In this document: piece after piece, positions 21,893-30,626 of the stretch | Layout of the letters: every line of letters starts with the position of its first letter | Numbering within the stretch: the stretch's first letter is position 1 | Source: Pseudomonadota bacterium | GTDB taxonomy: Bacteria > Pseudomonadota > Gammaproteobacteria > UBA9214 | Assembly: GCA_029287615.1 (NCBI GenBank) | Contig: JARFQV010000276.1 | Location: 1 to 45,222 of the forward strand | DNA length: 45,222 nucleotides | Direction: 5' to 3' | The notes under the pieces: model-generated | Told to the model about the DNA's origin: nothing | What the model saw: only the letters and a program-made list of their open reading frames with translations | The model's database searches: none | Translations under genes and position numbers: made by a program

Positions 21893-22369
21893 TCAACGGG
21901 CTATCGTATTGGTGCGCCGGATCTTGTTCTGCAGCTGAAGTATCCCGTACAGGAGCGCCTCTGCCGTTGGAGGGCAGCCAGGCACGTAGATATCGACCGG
22001 GATGATCCGGTCGCATCCACGAACCACGGAATAGGAATAATGGTAGTACCCCCCACCATTGGCACAGGAACCCATGGAGATAACCCAGCGAGGCTCTGCC
22101 ATCTGGTCATAAACCTTGCGCAGCGCCGGAGCCATCTTGTTGACCAAGGTGCCCGCAACGATCATCACGTCCGACTGTCTTGGACTGGGTCGAAATACCA
22201 CACCGAACCGGTCCAGATCATAGCGCGATGCCCCGGCCTGCATCATCTCAACGGCACAGCAGGCAAGCCCGAAGGTCATTGGCCACATGGAACCGGTACG
22301 GGCCCAGTTGATCAGTTTGTCGGCAGATGTGGTGACAAACCCCTCTTTCAGCAGCCCTTCTATTCCCAT
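21893..22369 (-). CDS. nuoB: NADH-quinone oxidoreductase subunit B (4Fe-4S N2)
   Basis: Holds cluster N2, the last electron carrier before quinone. The ligands are the adjacent cysteines in [11 protein letters not shown] and the cysteines in [16 protein letters not shown] and [20 protein letters not shown] start at ATG 22369 ([14 protein letters not shown], 158 residues). The frame remains open to 22480, but that extension is the nuoA coding region in another frame. The start overlaps the last ten bases of nuoA. Confidence 0.98.
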   Translation of the reverse strand: MGIEGLLKEGFVTTSADKLINWARTGSMWPMTFGLACCAVEMMQAGASRYDLDRFGVVFRPSPRQSDVMIVAGTLVNKMAPALRKVYDQMAEPRWVISMGSCANGGGYYHYSYSVVRGCDRIIPVDIYVPGCPPTAEALLYGILQLQNKIRRTNTIAR

Positions 22370-22716
22370 TCCAGGGCCCCCTTCTTCCATTCGTAGATGA
22401 AACCGATCACCAGGATGCCGAGAAAGACCATCATGGCAAGGAATCCGAACCATCCTACCGAGTCGAGCACGATCGCCCACGGAAACAGAAAGGCAATTTC
22501 AAGATCGAAGATAATGAACAGAATGGCTACCAGGTAGTAGCGTACATCGAAGCGCATTCGGGAATCCTCGAACGCCTCGAATCCGCATTCGTAGGGTGAC
22601 AGTTTTTCACTGTCGGGTTTGTGGGGCGCCAGCAGGAAACCCGCGGCGATTGCCAGAACACCTATTGCCAGGCCAATCCCGATGAAGATCAGGATTGGCA
22701 AATAGTTATCCAGCAT
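22360..22716 (-). CDS. nuoA: NADH-quinone oxidoreductase subunit A
   Basis: Small membrane subunit with three helices at the junction of the two arms. The 118 residues include [20 protein letters not shown] and [22 protein letters not shown], the quinone-channel loop and second helix of the family. GGGAGG lies seven bases before the ATG. It is the first gene of the 14-gene operon, driven by the promoter at 22801-22830. Confidence 0.98.
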   Translation of the reverse strand: MLDNYLPILIFIGIGLAIGVLAIAAGFLLAPHKPDSEKLSPYECGFEAFEDSRMRFDVRYYLVAILFIIFDLEIAFLFPWAIVLDSVGWFGFLAMMVFLGILVIGFIYEWKKGALEWE

Positions 22717-22800
22717 GAAACCGCCTCCCGCAACAAAAAAACATGCCTGAAAATTCGGATTGCACCATGTCAGGAAATATCCCGGTGCAGAGGTTCGCGC

Positions 22801-22830
22801 AGTCTAGGCCAGCGTATTACCTGGTGTCAA
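22801..22830 (-). promoter_or_regulatory. Probable promoter of the nuo operon
   Basis: On the minus strand a perfect TTGACA (22825-22830) is followed after 18 bases by TAGACT (22801-22806). The transcript would start near 22794, leaving a leader of about 78 bases before nuoA. No other good match was seen between nuoA and the next gene. Confidence 0.6.
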
Positions 22831-23103
22831 GTCGGTGAAGACCATTAAATACTATTTACAACAGATACTTAAGCTATTTTCTGGGGGCATAAAAAAACAG
22901 AATCAGATTACCCGTCACTTTATTCTCCCGATTACAGTGACCCTTGCCTCGAATGGGTTTGCAGAAACTGTTTACTGCCCGGGGAAAGATGATCACGCAG
23001 GGATACTGTATCAGACGGAGACCGGTTAGCTGACAGTTCAGCAGGACAGGCGAGGATTCCGTTCGGCAAAATCTCACGCCCAGTCCTGCAGACCGCTGGT
23101 ATA

Positions 23104-23126
23104 CCAGGGGGATGCTGCCCCCCTGG
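23104..23126 (-). repeat. Inverted repeat after the PEP-CTERM gene
   Basis: CCAGGGGG at 23104-23111 and CCCCCTGG at 23119-23126 form a perfect 8-bp stem with a 7-base loop, 13 bases past the stop codon. It is not followed by a T run on either strand, so it could be an mRNA-stabilising hairpin or a weak terminator. Confidence 0.55.
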
Positions 23127-23138
23127 ATCTGGCGCTGG

Positions 23139-23621
23139 TTATTGGCGACGCCTTTTGGCTACACCGAGCAGGGCCAGGAGACCTGAACCAAATAACCACG
23201 CTGCCGCGGGTACGGGGGTTGCAAGTGGTTCCATCACGCTCATGCCAAGACGTTCATGATGATGCATCTTGCGAATTTTTACGTAGGCTAGGGCATATTC
23301 CGAGTATCCAGAATGCTCCTCCCTCAATTGACTGAAGAGGTTCGAAAGATCGAGGTTGTGCAGGAGATTCTGCACAACATTTTTGCCACTACGCTCCCGA
23401 GCGTACATACCACCTTTCTCTAGTTTTGATACCCAGGACATGACCTCTTTCCAGTTCCATTTGCCGTTCAAATCGGGAATAGCTGGCCACGTATTCTCAT
23501 TTCCGTTGTCATCTGTAGCCAAGCTATTTGGATGAGAGAGCAGGGACGCATTTGCCGAAGTTGCGGTGAAACTCAGCAAGAACAGGCAGATAGGCACCAT
23601 ACCCGTTTTCGTTTTCATCAT
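23139..23621 (-). CDS. Secreted protein with PEP-CTERM/VPLPA-type sorting signal, function unknown
   Basis: A 160-residue protein with a Sec signal peptide (hydrophobic residues 9-19, likely cleavage after ANA at residue 25). The C-terminal tripartite signal comprises PVPAAAWLFGSGLL (136-149), the rest of a short membrane helix, and KRRRQ at the end. This arrangement marks proteins sorted by an exosortase and found in exopolysaccharide-producing Gram-negative bacteria. The middle part (residues 26-134) has no cysteine, is rich in charged residues and Leu, and contains a His cluster (MHHHERLG); I recognise no domain. AGGAGG lies eight bases before the first of two ATG codons. It stands alone between tRNA-Leu and nuoA, with no exosortase gene in the window. 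It is probably an accessory gene in an otherwise conserved region. Confidence 0.8.
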   Translation of the reverse strand: MMKTKTGMVPICLFLLSFTATSANASLLSHPNSLATDDNGNENTWPAIPDLNGKWNWKEVMSWVSKLEKGGMYARERSGKNVVQNLLHNLDLSNLFSQLREEHSGYSEYALAYVKIRKMHHHERLGMSVMEPLATPVPAAAWLFGSGLLALLGVAKRRRQ

Positions 23622-23794
23622 GATGGAATCCTCCTCAGCTTATTATGTTCTGGCATCGCACTGACACAGCCATCCAGCAGGAGATTCAAGGGTAATACAC
23701 GTCTCCCTACAATTAGCTTACGGATACGGAAATAGGATGGGATGAAAACAGCAGATCGATGGAAAGAGGTATTGACTGCTGCCAGCAGGTATCG

Positions 23795-23816
23795 CAGGAA
23801 AAAACCTGTTTTCCTG
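23795..23816 (-). terminator. Possible terminator after tRNA-Leu
   Basis: CAGGAAAA and TTTTCCTG form an 8-bp inverted repeat with a 6-base loop, 22 bases past the CCA end of the tRNA. The T run on the minus strand is part of the stem rather than behind it, so the terminator role is only a suggestion. Confidence 0.35.
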
Positions 23817-23837
23817 GAATGAATGGCTTGCTAAAGA

Positions 23838-23922
23838 TGGTGCCGATGGCCGGAGTCGAACCGGCACGGCTTTCGCCACTGCCCCCTCAAGACAGCGTGT
23901 CTACCAATTCCACCACATCGGC
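23838..23922 (-). tRNA. tRNA-Leu (anticodon GAG)
   Basis: An 85-base class II tRNA with encoded CCA: 5' end GCCGATG pairs with CATCGGC, the D-arm has GTGGAATTGGTAGACAC, the anticodon loop TTGAGGG gives GAG, a variable arm follows, and the T-loop is GGTTCGACTCC. It lies 48 bp behind secG on the same strand, as in E. coli and Pseudomonas. Confidence 0.97.
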
Positions 23923-23970
23923 CTGTAAACAGGATACAGCTGTTGAATCCGGGATCCGCCGAATCCCTCT

Positions 23971-24375
23971 CTATTCGGGCAGATCGGATTCAGTCCCCGG
24001 TAAACCGGCATCATCCGCCCCTGAAGGCAGATCTGCTGGCACGTCCGGAATATCCGGCACCACACGTTCCTCTGTCACCTCGACTTCCTCTGTCGCTGGC
24101 GGTGGTGCGAGCTGCTCGATGACGCTCTCCGAAGAGCGGGTGCCCTTTGTGACCAGGGGTGAGGCGATCAGGATACAGTTGATGAAGAAGAGCGTGGCCA
24201 GCACGGCGGTCGCACGGGTAAAGAACGATCCGGCCCCCCGGGCACCGAATACGGTTGATGACGCCCCGCTGCCGAACGCCGCGCCCATGTCAGCTCCCTT
24301 GCCATGCTGAAGCAGAACCAGCGTGATCAGCGATAACGCGATTATGACCTGTACCACCAACAGTATTGTGTACAT
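23971..24375 (-). CDS. secG: Protein translocase subunit SecG
   Basis: Small auxiliary subunit of the SecYEG translocon. Two membrane helices (about residues 3-21 and 52-72) flank the conserved cytoplasmic loop LQHGKGADMGAAFGSGASST. The 134 residues include a long acidic, Pro-rich tail (residues 85-134) that is typically disordered. It lies 34 bp behind tpiA, the usual tpiA-secG pair. Confidence 0.96.
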   Translation of the reverse strand: MYTILLVVQVIIALSLITLVLLQHGKGADMGAAFGSGASSTVFGARGAGSFFTRATAVLATLFFINCILIASPLVTKGTRSSESVIEQLAPPPATEEVEVTEERVVPDIPDVPADLPSGADDAGLPGTESDLPE

Positions 24376-24409
24376 TACTTCGTCCGGTATTTGGCCTGGC
24401 CGTTAAAAA

Positions 24410-25165
24410 TCATGAATTACACGCCTGACCGATTGCCAGGAACTCGGTGGCGTCCAGGGAAGCTCCCCCGATCAGTCCACCGTCGATATCGGTCATTTGA
24501 AACAGCTCTGCAGCATTACTGCCCTTTACGCTGCCTCCATAAAGGATACGCAGGCCCGCTGCCACTTCGGCATCTTCCTTCGCTACCATACCACGAATAA
24601 AGGCGTGTACCTCCTGTGCCTGATCCGGAGTTGCTGTCTTGCCCGTACCAATCGCCCAGACCGGTTCGTAGGCGACTACCGCCGCCCCCAGCGCCCCCGC
24701 CCCTTCCAGGTCGATGATCGCATCCAGTTGCCTGGCGACGACCTGTTCGGTGATCCCCTGTTCCCGCTCTTCGAGCAGTTCTCCCACGCAAAGGATGGGT
24801 ACGAGGCCCGCCTCGCGGGCAGCTATAAACTTGCGGGCTGTAAAATCATCTGTCTCACCGTATAGGGTACGGCGTTCCGAGTGACCCAGGATAACGTATT
24901 TGCAACCGAAGTCTTTCAGCATGGAGACCGAATGCTCGCCGGTATGAGCGCCAGCCGGCTTGTCATTGACATCCTGAGCACCAAGCGCGACGTTTGTGCC
25001 TTTCAGTGAGGATGCAACATGCTGAATGTAGATGGCCGGTGGACAGACAGCCAGCTCGGCTTCGCTGACGTTACCCAGCCCCTCCTTGATTCCCCCCAGC
25101 AGCGTGTTAATACTGTCCAGGGACCCGTTCATTTTCCAGTTTCCGGCTACCAGCGGCTTGCGCAT
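24410..25165 (-). CDS. tpiA: Triosephosphate isomerase
   Basis: Interconverts dihydroxyacetone phosphate and glyceraldehyde 3-phosphate in glycolysis, gluconeogenesis and the Calvin cycle. The 251-residue TIM barrel has Asn9 and Lys11 in AGNWKMNG, the electrophile His95 in ILGHSERR, the catalytic base Glu167 in AYEPVWAIGTGKTA and the phosphate-binding LYGGSVKGSNA. Start ATG at 25165. Confidence 0.98.
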   Translation of the reverse strand: MRKPLVAGNWKMNGSLDSINTLLGGIKEGLGNVSEAELAVCPPAIYIQHVASSLKGTNVALGAQDVNDKPAGAHTGEHSVSMLKDFGCKYVILGHSERRTLYGETDDFTARKFIAAREAGLVPILCVGELLEEREQGITEQVVARQLDAIIDLEGAGALGAAVVAYEPVWAIGTGKTATPDQAQEVHAFIRGMVAKEDAEVAAGLRILYGGSVKGSNAAELFQMTDIDGGLIGGASLDATEFLAIGQACNS

Positions 25166-25451
25166 GCTTCTCTCCCGTAAAATCAGCCGGCAAGCTTAAC
25201 GAGCCGGACGTGAAAAATCAATTTGAGCCCCTGAAACCATCTGTCTCGCCAACCGGCCATCCCGGACTGTGCACTGCGGTTCTCTCACCCGGGAATCGCT
25301 GGCCCGGTTGGATAGCCGTGTTTATTTCAGGCACATACAGCAACATACCGGATTCGGGAAAAGAGGATACCCGCGCGCTGGAAAGAAAATTCACGGGAGT
25401 ACGGTGTCCGGGCGATAGACTGCCGGACGGGGGTGAGAATTGCCGCCCGCC
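25166..25451. other. Non-coding gap between the lipoprotein gene and tpiA
   Basis: 286 bases without a convincing gene. A 6-bp inverted repeat (GTCCGG at 25406-25411, CCGGAC at 25423-25428) lies 24 bases after the lipoprotein stop and could help to end that transcript, although no T run follows. A frame on the plus strand from 25210 has no ribosome binding site and overlaps the lipoprotein gene. Confidence 0.5.
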
Positions 25452-25865
25452 CTACCGGAATTCAGGTACCGGACTGATTCGATACCAGCGGACCAGTTCC
25501 TCGTCGTACTCCCACACCTGATCATCCTGGATCGACCGCTCGATCTGGTAATCAACATTGACATAGCGGATATCTACGGTCTGACTGACCGTTTTCTCGT
25601 CTTCCGCGTATGGTGGGGACATCACATTGTACCTAGTCACCCTGATCTCGGATAGATTGGCGGGGAGTTCAATACGCTCGCCGGGTTCCAGCTTTCCGAA
25701 CGAATAGACAAGATCGAATTTCCCCCAGCGCACGGCAGATTCGTACACCCTCAGTGTTTCATCGAGCTTCATGCTCTTTTTGCTTTTTTCTATATATTCA
25801 CTTCCTCCGCAACCACTGAGAAGTATCGTAACCAGCATCAGACCGTAAACACAGGCTCTCTTCAT
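25452..25865 (-). CDS. Lipoprotein of unknown function
   Basis: A 137-residue protein beginning MKRACVYGLMLVTILLSGCGG: a classical lipoprotein signal with lipobox LLSGC and the modified cysteine at residue 19. The residue after the cysteine is Gly, not Asp, so transport to the outer membrane is expected. The mature part, about 118 residues, is polar with alternating strand-like segments (TVDIRYVNVDYQIER; VWEYDEELVRWYRIS) and no cysteine. I do not recognise the family. ATG 25865 is favoured by AGGAGG nine bases upstream; a TTG one codon earlier is possible. It sits between glmM and tpiA, separated from both by about 175-285 bp, so it probably has its own transcript. Confidence 0.8.
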   Translation of the reverse strand: MKRACVYGLMLVTILLSGCGGSEYIEKSKKSMKLDETLRVYESAVRWGKFDLVYSFGKLEPGERIELPANLSEIRVTRYNVMSPPYAEDEKTVSQTVDIRYVNVDYQIERSIQDDQVWEYDEELVRWYRISPVPEFR

Positions 25866-26040
25866 CAACTACTCCCTCCTCCAAATCAGATACAGCTGTA
25901 CACTCATCCCGGATAGATGCGGTGGGAATAGTATGCGAGTGTTTGCGAAATGACCAGATGCGGGACTCTGATACGCACATTCAATACGATACAGGACACC
26001 CGGGTTGCAAAAACAGGCTGGGGATCGGCACCGTTACAAT

Positions 26041-27381
26041 CTATGCCGGACAGAACACCTCCGCTACGGCGTCTGCGAGATCTTTTGCTACCTCCCGCAC
26101 CAGTTCTTCATCCTCACCCTCTACCATGACCCGCACGACCGGCTCGGTACCGGAAGGTCGCAACAGTACGCGTCCCTTGCCGGCGAGACGGCTTTCTGCA
26201 TCGCGCTTCGCGTCCTGTACCTCGGGTGAACTGTCCGGATCGAACCTCCTGGAGACCGGGACGTTGATCATATGCTGAGGACACTTGCTCATACCAGCCT
26301 TCAATGCGTTGAGGCCCTTGTCTTCCTGCAACATCGGTGCGAGAACCTGGAGGGCAGAGATGATCCCGTCACCCGTGGTAGTCCGGTCCAGGCAGATGAT
26401 GTGCCCGGAAGATTCCCCGCCCAGCACACCACCTGTTTGTGCCAGGGTCTCCATTACATAGCGGTCACCCACCTTTGCACGCACGAAGGGAATATCGAGT
26501 CCCTTCAACGCAAGCTCAAGCCCCAGATTGCTCATCAGGGTACCCACCACACTCCCCTTCAGGTGATTGGTTTTCTTTCTCGACCTGGCAATGATAAACA
26601 GCAGCTCGTCACCATCCAGCAGTTCACCCTTCTCATCGACCATGATGACGCGGTCCCCGTCTCCATCCAGGGCAACACCGATCTGGGCGTTCTCACGCAA
26701 TACCGCCTCCTGGAGGCGGGAAGGTTCGGTGGATCCGCAATTCCGATTGATGTTGAGTCCATCCGGATCCGTACCAATGGTAACCACATCGGCACCCAGT
26801 TCATCGAAGACACTCGGCGCAACATGATAGGTTGCTCCATTGGCACAATCGACGACCACCTTCATCCCCCTCAGGCTCAGCACCTGGGGAATGGTGCTTT
26901 TACAGAACTCGATATATCGGCCGGAGGCGTCATCGACCCGCTCGGCCTTCCCGAGTACCGAGGAATCGACGGTCTGGATCGGCTTCTCGAGTTCGGCCTC
27001 GATCGCGATTTCCACCTCATCCGGAAGCTTGGTTCCAGTGGCTGAAAAAAACTTGATCCCGTTGTCTGCGAACGGGTTATGGGAGGCACTGATCACAATA
27101 CCCGCACAAGCATGCAGGGTACGGGTCAGGTAGGCAATAGCCGGCGTGGGCATTGGCCCCAGCAGGCGTATATCTACACCGGCTGCGGACAGACCTGCCT
27201 CCAGAGCGGATTCGAACATATAGCCGGAGATGCGGGTATCCTTGCCGATCAGCACCCGTTGTCCATCCCCGTTACCCAGCACCCTGCCGACGGCCCAGCC
27301 CAGTTTCAGCATGAATTCGGCAGTAATCGGATACTCACCAACCCGGCCACGGATACCATCAGTCCCAAAATATTGTTTCAT
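26041..27381 (-). CDS. glmM: Phosphoglucosamine mutase
   Basis: Converts glucosamine 6-phosphate to glucosamine 1-phosphate on the way to UDP-N-acetylglucosamine for peptidoglycan and lipopolysaccharide. The 446-residue protein begins [20 protein letters not shown] and carries the active-site serine, phosphorylated in the family, in [17 protein letters not shown] (Ser100), the metal-binding [13 protein letters not shown] loop and the [11 protein letters not shown] sugar-binding loop. [15 protein letters not shown] near the end binds the phosphate. Start ATG 27381; an upstream in-frame start at 27411 lacks homology. Confidence 0.98.
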   Translation of the reverse strand: MKQYFGTDGIRGRVGEYPITAEFMLKLGWAVGRVLGNGDGQRVLIGKDTRISGYMFESALEAGLSAAGVDIRLLGPMPTPAIAYLTRTLHACAGIVISASHNPFADNGIKFFSATGTKLPDEVEIAIEAELEKPIQTVDSSVLGKAERVDDASGRYIEFCKSTIPQVLSLRGMKVVVDCANGATYHVAPSVFDELGADVVTIGTDPDGLNINRNCGSTEPSRLQEAVLRENAQIGVALDGDGDRVIMVDEKGELLDGDELLFIIARSRKKTNHLKGSVVGTLMSNLGLELALKGLDIPFVRAKVGDRYVMETLAQTGGVLGGESSGHIICLDRTTTGDGIISALQVLAPMLQEDKGLNALKAGMSKCPQHMINVPVSRRFDPDSSPEVQDAKRDAESRLAGKGRVLLRPSGTEPVVRVMVEGEDEELVREVAKDLADAVAEVFCPA

Positions 27382-27484
27382 AACCACAGATACCTCACGA
27401 TCAGACGCCACACGACCAGCTCGTATTTCTCACCAGATCGACACAATACCGTCTGATCTTTATTTCCACAGGGGAGACGTGGTG

Positions 27485-27517
27485 GCAGAACAAGCCTCGT
27501 GAATGAGGCGTATCTGC
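27485..27517 (-). other. Two-tier hairpin in the folP-glmM gap
   Basis: GCAGA (27485-27489) pairs with TCTGC (27513-27517), and inside it GCCTC (27494-27498) pairs with GAGGC (27505-27509) around a 6-base loop. It lies about 100 bases before the glmM start, in a 243-base gap without a convincing gene. It could be a leader structure of glmM or an RNA-processing site; no T run follows. Confidence 0.4.
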
Positions 27518-27624
27518 CCGGGGGTTGTCATCACGACAGGTGAGGTTTCGGGCCGGAACAGGATGGCTCAAGCTTTTTTGTTTCACGAATCTTGTCATTC
27601 CTTGTTTTCAATGCACATCGGTGG

Positions 27625-28476
27625 TCACCGAACCTTTACACCGTCTCTATTATCGAGCACATCCCTGACCGCTGCGCACATCCGTATCGCCTGCCAGGTT
27701 GCTCTCACATCATGACTACGTACGATGTGCGCCCCCTGCCATACCGCCAGGGCCGCCAGTGCGATACCGGGATGCGTACGGTTATCGATGTCCAGATCCA
27801 TAACAGCACCAATCATGGACTTGCGCGAAAACCCGACCAGCAGGGGATATCCGAATGCCGCAAGTTTATGTAACTGATTCAGTAACTGTAAATTATGCAC
27901 CACAGTTTTACCGAAGCCAAAACCGGGGTCCAGTAGCAGACGATCGCGGGAGATACCGCCAGCCAGGCAGGCCAGGATCCTTTCCTGAAGAAACTGACCG
28001 ACTTCCTCCACTACATCGGTGTATTCGGGCGCATCCTGCATGGTCTGCGGGGTACCACGCATGTGCATCAGGCAGACCGGAACACCGGTCTTCATGGCAG
28101 CCTCGATAGCACCGGGTTCGCGAAGGGCATTGATATCATTGATCATGCCGGCACCGGCGTTGACCGCTGCACGCATTACCGCCGGTTTCCGGGTGTCAAT
28201 CGAGATGGGGACCTCCAGAACCGGGGCCAGCTGCTCGATTACCGGGATCACCCGGTCGAGTTCTTCCTGCTCGGTGACCGGTTCAGCGCCGGGACGGGAG
28301 GACTCACCACCGATATCGATGATCCCGGCACCCTCCGTAACCATGGCCCTGCCCCTCTCGACGGCACGGTTGGTCGAAAAGAAATCACCCCCGTCCGAGA
28401 AGGAATCGGGAGTGATATTGAGTATGCCCATTACCTCTGGTCGGGACAGGTCAAGCGGTTTGCCTGCGCAATCCAT
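27625..28476 (-). CDS. folP: Dihydropteroate synthase
   Basis: Joins p-aminobenzoate to the pterin pyrophosphate in folate synthesis; target of sulfonamides. The TIM-barrel protein of 283 residues has the two family signatures MGILNITPDSFSDGG and GAGIIDIGGESSRPGA, then SIDTRKPAVMRAAVNAGA, DPGFGFGKTVVHN and GFSRKSMIG. It lies about 50 bp after ftsH, as in most gammaproteobacteria. The start may also be TTG one codon upstream (28479); no strong ribosome binding site distinguishes the two. Confidence 0.97.
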   Translation of the reverse strand: MDCAGKPLDLSRPEVMGILNITPDSFSDGGDFFSTNRAVERGRAMVTEGAGIIDIGGESSRPGAEPVTEQEELDRVIPVIEQLAPVLEVPISIDTRKPAVMRAAVNAGAGMINDINALREPGAIEAAMKTGVPVCLMHMRGTPQTMQDAPEYTDVVEEVGQFLQERILACLAGGISRDRLLLDPGFGFGKTVVHNLQLLNQLHKLAAFGYPLLVGFSRKSMIGAVMDLDIDNRTHPGIALAALAVWQGAHIVRSHDVRATWQAIRMCAAVRDVLDNRDGVKVR

Positions 28477-28496
28477 CAAGGCCTGATCCGGTCATT

Positions 28497-28516
28497 CAGA
28501 GGCAAAAGAGCCTCTG
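28497..28516 (-). other. Hairpin between ftsH and folP
   Basis: CAGAGGC (28497-28503) and GCCTCTG (28510-28516) form a perfect 7-bp stem with a 6-base loop in the short gap between the two genes. No T run follows, so it may affect mRNA processing or stability rather than end transcription. Confidence 0.5.
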
Positions 28517-28527
28517 GAACTGGTTGT

Positions 28528-30447
28528 TCAATGCTGACCGGCTGGCCCGCCGATGGTACCTTCCTTGCCGCTATCCTTTTCCTTGCCCGGTGAGGGACCA
28601 CTCCCGGAGCTGGGTTCGGAATCATCCCAGTCCTGGGGTGCCCGTGGTGTCTTGCCCGTCATGATGTCATCTATTTGATCGCTGTCTATGGTCTCGTACT
28701 TCATGAGCGCATCGGCCATCACGTGCAGCTTATCCATGTTCGCCTTGAGCAGATCCTCGGCACGCTGGTAGCCACGATCGATGATGGCCCTGATCTCCTC
28801 GTCTATGGTATGAGCGGTCTCGTCAGAGACATTCTTGTGCTGGGCCACGGAATGCCCCAGGAAAACCTCACCTTCCTCTTCACTGTAGGTCATCGGCCCG
28901 AGCTTTTCGGAAAGCCCCCACTTGGTCACCATATTGCGCGCCAGTTCGGTTGTCCGCGATATGTCATTGGAGGCCCCGGTCGTGACCTTCTCGGCCCCGA
29001 AGATGAGTTCCTCGGCTATTCTTCCGCCGAACAGGCTGCTGATCTGGCTTTCCAGGTGTTCCTTGCTGAGGCTGTAGCGATCCTCCTCGGGTAAAAACAT
29101 GGTCACACCCAATGCCCGGCCACGCGGAATAATGGACACCTTGTATACCGGGTCATGCGAGGGTGACAAGCGGCCGACGATGGCATGACCAGCCTCGTGA
29201 TAGGCCGTCAGTTTCTTTTCATCCTCGCTCATCACCATGGATCGCCGTTCGGCACCCATCATGATCTTGTCCTTCGCCTTCTCGAGATCATCCATGTCAA
29301 CCAGCCGTTTGTTGGCACGTGCCGCAAACAGCGCAGCTTCGTTGACCAGATTGGCTAGGTCCGCACCCGAAAATCCCGGGGTCCCGCGTGCGATCAGGCT
29401 GGCCTTGACCTTGTCGTCGATCGGTACCTTGCGCATGTGTACCTTGAGGATCTGTTCCCGCCCCCGTACATCGGGTAACGGAACGACAACCTGCCGGTCA
29501 AAACGGCCTGGTCGCAGCAGGGCAGGATCCAGTACATCCGGCCGGTTAGTCGCGGCAATGACGATGACACCCTCATTGCCCTCGAATCCATCCATCTCCA
29601 CCAGCAGCTGGTTCAGGGTCTGCTCGCGTTCATCATGCCCGCCGCCCAGACCCGCGCCACGGTGCCTGCCCACCGCATCGATCTCGTCGATGAAGATGAT
29701 ACAGGGAGCGTGTTTCTTGGCCTGTTCGAACATGTCACGAACCCGGGAGGCGCCGACCCCGACAAACATTTCCACGAAGTCAGAACCCGAGATGGTGAAA
29801 AACGGTACCTTTGCCTCCCCGGCGATCGCCTTGGCCAGCAGGGTCTTGCCGGTACCGGGCGAGCCAACCATGAGAACGCCCCGTGGAATCTTGCCACCGA
29901 GACGCTGGAATTTACTGGGATCCCGCAGAAACTCGACCAGCTCGGCCACCTCTTCCTTGGCCTCCTCCACACCGGCAACATCGGCGAAGGTGACCTTGAC
30001 CTGGTCCTCGCCCAGCATTCGGGCCCGGCTCTTGCCGAAGGACATGGCCCCTCTGCCACCAGCCCCGCCCTGCATCTGGCGCATGAAAAAGATCCAGACA
30101 CCGATCAGCAGCAACATCGGGAACCAGGAAATGAATATCTGCATCAGCAGGGACTGCTGTGCAGGTTCCTTTGCCTTGACCTCCACGTTATGCGCCAGCA
30201 GATCATTAATCATCTGGGGATCGTTCGGCGTATAGGTCGTAAACTTGGTGCCATCGGTATGTTCACCCTGGACCGTACGATCATCGATCACCACACGCTG
30301 AACGCTGCCCTGCTTCACCGCGGCGATAAAGTCCGAATAGTCGATCGACTGGGTATGTGATGCCGGTGGTCCGAAATTATTGAAGACCGACATCAGGACG
30401 ATTGCGATAACCACCCATAAAATCAGATTTTTTGCCATATCGTTCAA
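28528..30447 (-). CDS. ftsH: ATP-dependent zinc metalloprotease FtsH
   Basis: Membrane-anchored AAA+ protease that degrades misfolded membrane proteins and regulators; in E. coli it also degrades sigma-32 and LpxC. The 639-residue protein has two N-terminal membrane helices (about residues 6-24 and 100-121) around a periplasmic domain. The AAA module has Walker A GSPGTGKT (195-202), Walker [13 protein letters not shown] and the second region of homology with [20 protein letters not shown]. The zinc site is HEAGH (417-421). The tail is Gly/Ser/Pro-rich. TTG 30447 is favoured because GAGG lies eight bases upstream; the next ATG (30438) is also possible. Confidence 0.98.
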   Translation of the reverse strand: MNDMAKNLILWVVIAIVLMSVFNNFGPPASHTQSIDYSDFIAAVKQGSVQRVVIDDRTVQGEHTDGTKFTTYTPNDPQMINDLLAHNVEVKAKEPAQQSLLMQIFISWFPMLLLIGVWIFFMRQMQGGAGGRGAMSFGKSRARMLGEDQVKVTFADVAGVEEAKEEVAELVEFLRDPSKFQRLGGKIPRGVLMVGSPGTGKTLLAKAIAGEAKVPFFTISGSDFVEMFVGVGASRVRDMFEQAKKHAPCIIFIDEIDAVGRHRGAGLGGGHDEREQTLNQLLVEMDGFEGNEGVIVIAATNRPDVLDPALLRPGRFDRQVVVPLPDVRGREQILKVHMRKVPIDDKVKASLIARGTPGFSGADLANLVNEAALFAARANKRLVDMDDLEKAKDKIMMGAERRSMVMSEDEKKLTAYHEAGHAIVGRLSPSHDPVYKVSIIPRGRALGVTMFLPEEDRYSLSKEHLESQISSLFGGRIAEELIFGAEKVTTGASNDISRTTELARNMVTKWGLSEKLGPMTYSEEEGEVFLGHSVAQHKNVSDETAHTIDEEIRAIIDRGYQRAEDLLKANMDKLHVMADALMKYETIDSDQIDDIMTGKTPRAPQDWDDSEPSSGSGPSPGKEKDSGKEGTIGGPAGQH

Positions 30448-30626
30448 TTCAGTTACCTCGTTTGGGAACCTGGTGCCGTACTGTCCTGATGGCTGGAATG
30501 CACAGAATGCTGTTTTGCATTTCGGCCCGATTTATGCCTCACTTTAAATACATTATTACACAATACCGATTCGTGTTCGCTTCCCGGGTAAAATTTCTGC
30601 CGGTATCACATTGTTCAATAACCGGT

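Larger units (their letters stand above)
22717..23138 (-). other. Non-coding stretch between nuoA and the PEP-CTERM gene
   Basis: These 422 bases contain the nuo promoter and an inverted repeat just after the PEP-CTERM gene, both listed separately. The nuo leader has a possible weak hairpin (CCTGA/TCAGG) followed by seven T residues. Base composition between about 22830 and 22990 is visibly richer in A and T than the neighbours. Two short frames here (22835-23029 plus and 22874-23077 minus) lack ribosome binding sites and recognisable content. Confidence 0.6.

Noticed and set aside
22835-23077. Short frames on both strands in the nuoA-PEP-CTERM gap
   Set aside because: No ribosome binding site, mutual overlap and no recognisable sequence.
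22830-23838. Possible small genomic island at tRNA-Leu
   Set aside because: I saw no repeated copy of the tRNA 3' end, no integrase and no mobility gene, so only the single accessory gene is claimed.
23759-24310. 183-codon frame on the plus strand with Ser/Thr-rich repeats
   Set aside because: It runs through tRNA-Leu and antisense to secG, so it is not a gene.
27401-27598. 65-codon minus-strand frame between folP and glmM
   Set aside because: It overlaps the hairpin and the glmM upstream region, has no ribosome binding site and no recognisable content.
29237-30235. 332-codon open frame on the plus strand
   Set aside because: Antisense to ftsH, with a Ser/Arg/Pro-rich low-complexity product; ftsH itself is certain.
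30448-30626. Possible separate ftsH promoter in the AT-rich rlmE-ftsH gap
   Set aside because: Several AT-rich hexamers are present, but none pairs with a convincing -35 or sigma-32 element at proper spacing.
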